In this document: one piece after another, positions 6,521 to 10,667 of the stretch | How the letters are laid out: each line of letters opens with the position of its first letter | How positions within the stretch are numbered: the first letter of the stretch is position 1 | Assembly: GCA_003223895.1 (NCBI GenBank) | Contig: QHXD01000489.1 | Span: forward strand, 1-10,667 | Reading direction: 5' to 3' | Source: Acidobacteriota bacterium | GTDB taxonomy: Bacteria > Acidobacteriota > Terriglobia > 20CM-2-55-15 | DNA length: 10,667 bases | Position numbers and translations under genes: made by a program | The notes under the pieces: generated by a model | Seen by the model: the letters and a program-made list of their open reading frames with translations, nothing else | Databases searched by the model: none | What the model was told of the DNA's origin: nothing

Positions 6521-7137
6521 GTGCGTATTCTCGTCGTAGAAGATGAACAAAAAGTGGCTAATGCGCTCAAAGAAGGCCTCGAGGAGGAACGTTACGAGGT
6601 CGATCTTGCGTACACTGGTGAAGACGCGTTCTTTCGAGTCAACACCGAAAAGTTCGATCTGATCCTTCTGGATCTCATGCTTCCCGGCCGTGACGGGCTT
6701 CAGATTCTGACGAGCATTCGGAAAAGAGGCGTCGAGACGCCGGTTTTGCTGCTGACCGCGCGCGATACACTGGAGGACCGCGTTTCAGGCTTGAATGCGG
6801 GCGCGGACGATTACCTGATCAAGCCCTTCGCGTTCGCGGAACTGCTGGCTCGGATTCGAGCGCTGCTTCGGCGCGGGCGAAGTACGGATGCGCTCCGGTT
6901 GAGTGTCGGCGATCTCGACATGGATATCGTGACTCGGAAAGTGACTCGCGGCGGCCACACCGTGGAGATATGCTGGCACGCGAAGTCTGGAAAGAAACGA
7001 CCCGGGGAACACCTTTGAACAACGTTATCGATGTCCACATCGCGAGACTCCGCAGGAAGATCGATGTCGATCAGCCCGTCAAACTAATTCACACCGTGCG
7101 AGGCGTCGGCTTCATGTTGCGCCAGGGGGAACCATGA
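6521..7137 (+). pseudogene. OmpR/PhoB-type response regulator with internal deletion and frameshift
   Basis: The GTG at 6521 starts MRILVVEDE. The receiver domain (about 1-118) is complete: acidic E7-D8, phospho-acceptor D51 in DLILLDLMLPGRDG, T79 and K101 in IKPFAF. The start of the winged-helix domain follows (LSVGDLDMDIVTRKVTRGGHTVE, to residue 149, base 6967). The expected segment of about 23 residues, with the first helix of the DNA-binding domain, is then missing. Family sequence resumes at 6970 in another frame: MLAREVWKETTRGTPLNNVIDVHIARLRRKI, ending HTVRGVGFMLRQGEP at TGA 7135-7137. The simplest reading is loss of about 67 bases near 6968-6969. As read, the protein is 165 residues with 16 foreign ones at the end and stop at 7016-7018, so it could be phosphorylated but not bind DNA. 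The original stop overlaps the kinase start as ATGA, showing the former coupling. No strong ribosome-binding site is seen; it probably depended on the upstream gene two bases away. Confidence 0.85.
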
Positions 7138-8540
7138 CCAGCTGGCTTCGTCCCCGCAGCGTGCGTGTCCGGCTGGCGCTGTGGTACGTCGGCGTGATGG
7201 TTGTCGTGCTTGCCGTATACATCGCAGCGGTGTTCGAGCTGGTTCGCACCAATGCTTCGGGAGTACTGGATGAGCAGTTGCGCGTCGATTTCGACTGGGC
7301 TTCGGACATGCTCGCCCAGCGGCCGGACGGCACAATCGCGCCGTACGACGAAACCGGAGAAGGCGACAGCCCGTGGCTGCAGGTTTGGAGTGTGAACGGC
7401 CAACTCCTGTACGACACACCGGAGGCCCGGCGTAATCCCGTGCCGGCGAGTGATCAGTTGGCGGTCAAGGCCGATGAGCAGATCGTGACTGTCCCGGGTG
7501 TCAGTCCTCCATATCGCATACTGAGCGGGCCATCGAGAATCGGCGGCCAGCCTGTTGTCGTTCAGGTTGCCCGATCGGAATTAACGATTACGCAGTCGAT
7601 GAAGCAGCTCCTGTTCGTCCTCTTGCTTGGCCTGCCATTCGGTGTCGCTGCTGCCGGTCTTGGCGGCTACTCGCTGGCGCGCCGCGCACTGGCTCCGGTC
7701 GACCGGATGTCGGAGCGAGCACGCTTGATCACGGCGGAGCGGTTGAAAGAACGCTTGCCCGTGGACAATCCGGACGATGAGCTCGGACGCCTGGCTACCG
7801 TATTCAACGAAACGCTGACGAGGCTGGAATCGTCCTTCGAGCAAATGCGCCGCTTTACGGCTGACGCGTCGCACGAGTTGCGCACACCGCTGACCGTCAT
7901 CCGCAGCGTGGGCGAGGTCGGCCTGCGCGGGAGACGCGACGAAGTCGCTTATCGCGAAATCATCGGCAGCATGTTGGAAGAAGTGGATCGTCTTGCCCGC
8001 CTCGTGGATCGGTTGTTGATGTTGTCCAGGGCCGACACCGGACAATCGAAGCTTTCAACGGACATCGTTGATCTTTCCGAGCTGGCGGACGAAGTCGCAG
8101 CGCAGTTGGGTGTGCTTGCCGAAGAAAAACAACAATCAATTACTCTCGAGCGTACTGGAGCGCCCCGCTGGACAGGCGATCGTCTCGTATTGAGGCAGGC
8201 CCTGTTGAACCTCGTCGATAACGCAATCAAGTACAGTCCTGTCGGCGGCAGGATCACCATCCGCGTTGCCGAATCTCCGGCCGCTGCTGTCGTCGAAGTC
8301 TCCGACACCGGTCCCGGCATTCCTGAAGAGCTTCAATCCCGAATCTTCGATCGGTTCTATCGCCTCGATAAATCACGTTCCCGCGATAACGGTGGAACAG
8401 GTCTCGGCTTGTCGATCGCCAAGTGGGCCGTCGAAGTGAACGGCGGCCAGCTCACTCTCGAGAAAACCAACGGAGTGGGAAGCACCTTTCGGATCACGTT
8501 GCCGCAGACTAAACCGGCTCCGGCATACGTGGAGGGGTAA
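7134..8540 (+). CDS. two-component sensor histidine kinase
   Basis: A 468-residue membrane kinase. The ATG at 7134 overlaps the stop of the response regulator (ATGA) and has GGGGGA just upstream. Order of parts: membrane segment 1 at about 14-36; periplasmic sensor of about 115 residues (WLQVWSVNGQLLYDTP resembles the sensors of heavy-metal-type kinases); membrane segment 2 at about 157-180; HAMP linker with ALAPVDRM (185-192) and DELGRL (215-220); HisKA with the phosphorylated H247 in FTADASHELRTPLT; N box NLVDNAIKYSP (359-369) with N363; DTGPGIPEE (391-399); IFDRFYRLD (404-412); GGTGLGLSIAK (420-430). Every catalytic box is intact and the length is normal. It resembles CusS/heavy-metal-sensor type kinases in the HAMP to H-box region, but the signal cannot be read from sequence. 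Its partner regulator is broken in this sequence, so it may be orphaned. Confidence 0.92.
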   Translation: MTSWLRPRSVRVRLALWYVGVMVVVLAVYIAAVFELVRTNASGVLDEQLRVDFDWASDMLAQRPDGTIAPYDETGEGDSPWLQVWSVNGQLLYDTPEARRNPVPASDQLAVKADEQIVTVPGVSPPYRILSGPSRIGGQPVVVQVARSELTITQSMKQLLFVLLLGLPFGVAAAGLGGYSLARRALAPVDRMSERARLITAERLKERLPVDNPDDELGRLATVFNETLTRLESSFEQMRRFTADASHELRTPLTVIRSVGEVGLRGRRDEVAYREIIGSMLEEVDRLARLVDRLLMLSRADTGQSKLSTDIVDLSELADEVAAQLGVLAEEKQQSITLERTGAPRWTGDRLVLRQALLNLVDNAIKYSPVGGRITIRVAESPAAAVVEVSDTGPGIPEELQSRIFDRFYRLDKSRSRDNGGTGLGLSIAKWAVEVNGGQLTLEKTNGVGSTFRITLPQTKPAPAYVEG

Positions 8541-8578
8541 AGGGGAAGAAGCGAATAATTCGGATGTGCCGACGTCCC

Positions 8579-8753
8579 AGCCGCGGAGCGGCGACAGAGT
8601 GTAGCCCCGGGCGCAAGCCCGGGGTAGGTGTCGTTTTTGGCACACCAGCCCCGTAGGGGCGAAAGAGTCTTTCGCCCCTACGGGGCTGAGATCGTCTCGA
8701 AAGAAAACCCCGGGCTTACGCCCGGGGCTACACTCTGTCGCCGCTCCGCGGCT
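8579..8753. repeat. nested composite REP-like palindrome of about 175 bases
   Basis: Outer arms 8579-8624 and 8708-8753 are reverse complements over 46 bases with one mismatch. Each outer arm holds two small hairpins: GCCGCGGAGCGGC (8580-8592) and, after GTAG (8601-8604), CCCCGGGC-GCAA-GCCCGGGG (8605-8624). The region between the arms contains a further perfect palindrome at 8647-8687. The whole lies between the histidine kinase and the PepSY gene, which point the same way, so it may end the kinase transcript. No open reading frame of interest occurs in it. Confidence 0.9.
8647..8687. repeat. inner 41-base perfect palindrome of the composite element
   Basis: Twenty bases on each side pair perfectly around a single central G. 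The left half begins AGCCCCGTAGGGGCGAAAGA and contains its own mini-hairpin GCCCC-GTA-GGGGC. This half is homologous to the first 22 bases of the outer arm (8579-8600): 18 of 22 positions are the same, and two of the four differences are a compensating C:G to G:C swap in the mini-hairpin stem. Confidence 0.88.
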
Positions 8754-8760
8754 AAGAACG

Positions 8761-8784
8761 CAACGAGAAACAAAATTCTCGTTG
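8761..8784 (+). promoter_or_regulatory. 9-base-pair stem-loop before the PepSY gene
   Basis: CAACGAGAA (8761-8769) and TTCTCGTTG (8776-8784) are perfect reverse complements with a loop of six bases. It ends 26 bases before the ATG at 8811 and is separate from the REP-like composite. It could be an operator or a hairpin in the mRNA leader; there is no T-run to make it a terminator. Confidence 0.45.
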
Positions 8785-8810
8785 AGATTTAGTCCGACTT
8801 GGGTTCTCCC

Positions 8811-10310
8811 ATGATCTCGCTCCGAAAATGGACGATCCTCATTCACCGCTGGCTGGGCATCGTGCTGAGCCTGCTCTTCGTGGTGTGGTTTGTTTCCGGA
8901 ATCGCCATGATCTATGCCGGCGGCATGCCCTCGCTCACGCGCGAAGCGCGGTTCGAGCATCTGCCGCCGCTCGATTTATCCAGGGTAAAGCTCAGTCCTT
9001 CAGAAGCAGTCGAGAAAGCGGAACTCGGAAGAGCTCCCGGGGGCGTGACCCTGCTCACCGTCATGGACCGTCCCGCCTATCGTTTTTCCGGAAGAGATCC
9101 CGTCACGGTGTTTGCCGACAATGGCGACCTCCTGGACGAAGTCGGCGAGGCCGAATCCATCACGATCGCCGGCCGGTTCATGAGCCTTCCGGCCGAGAAG
9201 TTGCATTACGCGGGGTATCTTACCGAACCGGACCAATGGACCGTGGGCGAGCAGCGGCAGTTACCGATGCACAAAATCACGGTGGATGATCCGGCTCGCA
9301 CCGAGTTGTATGTTTCCGAGGCCCGCGCAGAAGTAGGGCTTGTCACCACACGCGGCACGCGCGCTCTCGCGTGGGTCGCGGCGATCCCCCACTGGCTCTA
9401 CTTTACTTCCTTGCGAAGCAACGGTCCGCTCTGGAATCGCGTGGTTATCTGGAGTTCCGGAATCGGGACGATCCTGGCCCTGCTCGGTATCGTCGTCGGG
9501 ATTGTTCAATTCTCACGATCCAGGCCGCACATTCCCTATGCCGGCTGGATGCGGTGGCACTACATCACGGGCGCAATCTTCGGAGTCTTTACCGCGACGT
9601 GGGTTTTCAGCGGACTGCTCTCCATGGAGCCATTTCCTGCGGCTGATGGCGCGGGCACGGGCGCCGGACTGCGTCAGGCGCTCACCGGCGGTCCGCTTGA
9701 CCTGTCGCGCTTCCCGGCCATGGATGCTGCGGCATGGAATCAGGTGCTTCCGGCCGGCTCCATCAAGGAAATAGATTTTCTGCGCATCCAGGGTAACCCC
9801 CATTACGCCGTGCGTGGCGTGGAAGCGAAGCCGCTGGTGATGTCCGCAAGCCCGCTGCAGATTCGCCGGGAATTATTCTCGATCGATTCGCTGATGAGCC
9901 GCGTACGACAGAGCGTGCCCGACGTGCCTGTCTCCGAGTATGAGGTTCTATCCGAGTATGACTCTTACTATTACGCGCGCGGCCAGGAGCGGCCCTTGCC
10001 GGTTCTGCGGGTCAAGTTCGCGGATTCGGATGGCACGTGGTTCTACATCGATCCGGCCATGAGCCAGGTCGTGGGCCGGTTCACCAGCCGGGATCGCGTC
10101 GAGCGCTGGTTGTATCACGGACTTCACAGCCTGGACTTTCCCTTCTGGTACTACAAGAGGCCGCTCTGGGATATCGGTGTGATCCTGCTGAGTCTGGGGG
10201 GGATTGCCACAAGCGGAATCGGCCTCTACATCGGAATGAAGCGCGTGATCCGCCACATCAAACGAATCTTCCGACCGAGAGTGCGGGCGATGGCGGGGAC
10301 CATCAAATGA
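8811..10310 (+). CDS. PepSY-associated four-pass membrane protein
   Basis: A 499-residue protein from the ATG at 8811 (MISLRKWTILIHRWLGI); a TTG at 8799 would add four residues, and neither has a clear ribosome-binding site. Membrane segments lie at about 15-37, 211-234, 251-272 and 453-476, with large extracytoplasmic parts at about 40-200 and 275-450 where PepSY-type repeats are expected. The first and third segments share the pattern H...G......F..(V/T).W..SG, an internal repeat: H12-RWLGIVLS and H250-YITGAIFG. Further histidines H194 (IPHWLYF), H436 and H439 (LYHGLHSLDFPFWYYKRPLWD) stand near membrane boundaries and are candidate haem ligands. This plan is that of PepSY_TM proteins (PiuB/FpvG-like), linked in studied bacteria to ferric-siderophore reduction. 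Iron handling is therefore likely but not shown, because no TonB receptor is in view. It stands alone between two hairpins. Confidence 0.88.
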   Translation: MISLRKWTILIHRWLGIVLSLLFVVWFVSGIAMIYAGGMPSLTREARFEHLPPLDLSRVKLSPSEAVEKAELGRAPGGVTLLTVMDRPAYRFSGRDPVTVFADNGDLLDEVGEAESITIAGRFMSLPAEKLHYAGYLTEPDQWTVGEQRQLPMHKITVDDPARTELYVSEARAEVGLVTTRGTRALAWVAAIPHWLYFTSLRSNGPLWNRVVIWSSGIGTILALLGIVVGIVQFSRSRPHIPYAGWMRWHYITGAIFGVFTATWVFSGLLSMEPFPAADGAGTGAGLRQALTGGPLDLSRFPAMDAAAWNQVLPAGSIKEIDFLRIQGNPHYAVRGVEAKPLVMSASPLQIRRELFSIDSLMSRVRQSVPDVPVSEYEVLSEYDSYYYARGQERPLPVLRVKFADSDGTWFYIDPAMSQVVGRFTSRDRVERWLYHGLHSLDFPFWYYKRPLWDIGVILLSLGGIATSGIGLYIGMKRVIRHIKRIFRPRVRAMAGTIK

Positions 10311-10328
10311 GTTACAGGTAGGAACCAC

Positions 10329-10430
10329 AAAGAATTAGCCGCGAATTACGCTGATTACGCGAATGGGGCGCATCAAGAACTTTTTTTGCGCCCCATTCGC
10401 GTAATCAGCGTATTTCGAGGCCAATTCTTT
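10329..10430. repeat. 44-base inverted repeat, likely two-way terminator
   Basis: Arms 10329-10372 and 10387-10430 are reverse complements at 41 of 44 positions; the inner 26 pairs are perfect and the three mismatches are near the outer end. The loop of 14 bases ends in a T-run. Within the arm GATTACGC recurs approximately (AATTACGC, then GATTACGC, eight to nine bases apart). It begins 18 bases after the PepSY stop and ends one base before the stop of the minus-strand frame at 10432. Repeats built around GCGAATTACG / GATTACGCG are scattered in many environmental genomes. Confidence 0.85.
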
Positions 10431-10431
10431 A

Positions 10432-10667
10432 TCAAAGGGTTCTGTCTGCGAGCGCAATCACGGCCAGGGTCACTATCAGAAACGACGCGGTGACAGTGGT
10501 CCAAACGGACCGGGTCACGTCATCATCCTTACCACCCTCGGGGTCGGCAGGGTCACCAACCCAGATCGCCGTTACGAGTACGCCATCTTTGTAGATCGGC
10601 CCAATTAGGCGCCGCTGAAGCAGTCCAGCCATGGTCGCCTCGCTCCAACCCGGATTCGGGCCCGGCA
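10432..10667 (-). CDS. possible small single-pass membrane protein, may run past the right edge
   Basis: A minus-strand frame. From the ATG at 10632 it gives 66 residues, with GAGG about seven bases upstream as a plausible ribosome-binding site. The frame stays open upstream to the window edge (PGPNPGWSEAT before the Met), so a longer protein entering from outside cannot be excluded. It has a polar N-terminal half (GDPADPEGGKDDDVTRS) and a single hydrophobic segment near the end (TASFLIVTLAVIALADR), so it may be a tail-anchored or single-pass protein. I do not recognise a family. Support comes from the amphipathic layout and from a stop codon sitting exactly at the foot of a hairpin, as for the other convergent genes here. 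Confidence 0.45.
   Translation of the reverse strand, partial: PGPNPGWSEATMAGLLQRRLIGPIYKDGVLVTAIWVGDPADPEGGKDDDVTRSVWTTVTASFLIVTLAVIALADRTL

Noticed and set aside
8552..8562. 11-base palindrome CGAATAATTCG after the kinase gene
   Set aside because: Too short to form a stable hairpin, with no T-run and no second copy; likely chance.

Overview
The window looks like a stretch of an Acidobacteriota chromosome, probably from an uncultured soil lineage related to Bryobacterales or Vicinamibacterales. This is an inference from gene content: a DUF6152 protein, a secreted protein with the motif GYCLPPGGPR, a pair of DUF6644 membrane proteins and a PepSY membrane protein are all typical of that phylum. 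GC-rich codon use fits. There are no RNA genes, phage genes, transposases or CRISPR arrays.

Layout. (1) Bases 1-1373, plus strand: the 3' end of a DUF6152 gene and a secreted GYCLPPGGPR-family gene, probably one operon. (2) 1436-1864, minus strand: a small secreted beta-rich protein, convergent with the first unit. (3) 2233-3891, plus strand: a GlcG/HbpS-family protein followed by a glutathione-independent formaldehyde dehydrogenase gene that carries both a frameshift and an in-frame TAG. (4) 4008-5006, minus strand: two tandem DUF6644 paralogues. (5) 5334-8540, plus strand: a secreted sialidase-like propeller with a CxCC motif, then an OmpR-type response regulator with an internal deletion, then an intact sensor histidine kinase; spacing of 2 bases and an ATGA overlap mark these as one operon. 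(6) 8811-10310, plus strand: a four-pass PepSY protein. (7) 10432 to the right edge, minus strand: a possible small membrane protein.

The most striking content is between the genes. Nearly every junction between transcription units holds a large inverted repeat. Three loci (2021-2114, 5097-5223, 8579-8753) hold paired REP-like palindromes, each with GTAG immediately 5' of a GC-rich hairpin, arranged head-to-head or tail-to-tail as in bacterial BIMEs. The third is a nested composite of about 175 bases whose inner and outer parts are homologous and show a compensatory base-pair change. Two other junctions (1372-1437, 3898-4000) hold a separate family built from the 7-base unit GCCAGAA, and the junction at 10329-10430 holds a third type. 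All three convergent gene pairs are separated by such a hairpin, so these elements probably act as two-way terminators as well as being dispersed repeats.

Two genes (formaldehyde dehydrogenase and response regulator) are broken although their operon partners are intact. This is either real decay or error in the assembly; the lesions are not simple homopolymer slips. No clearly new enzymatic or defence system is visible. The best candidates for new biology are the repeat families and the secreted CxCC propeller encoded with a two-component system.
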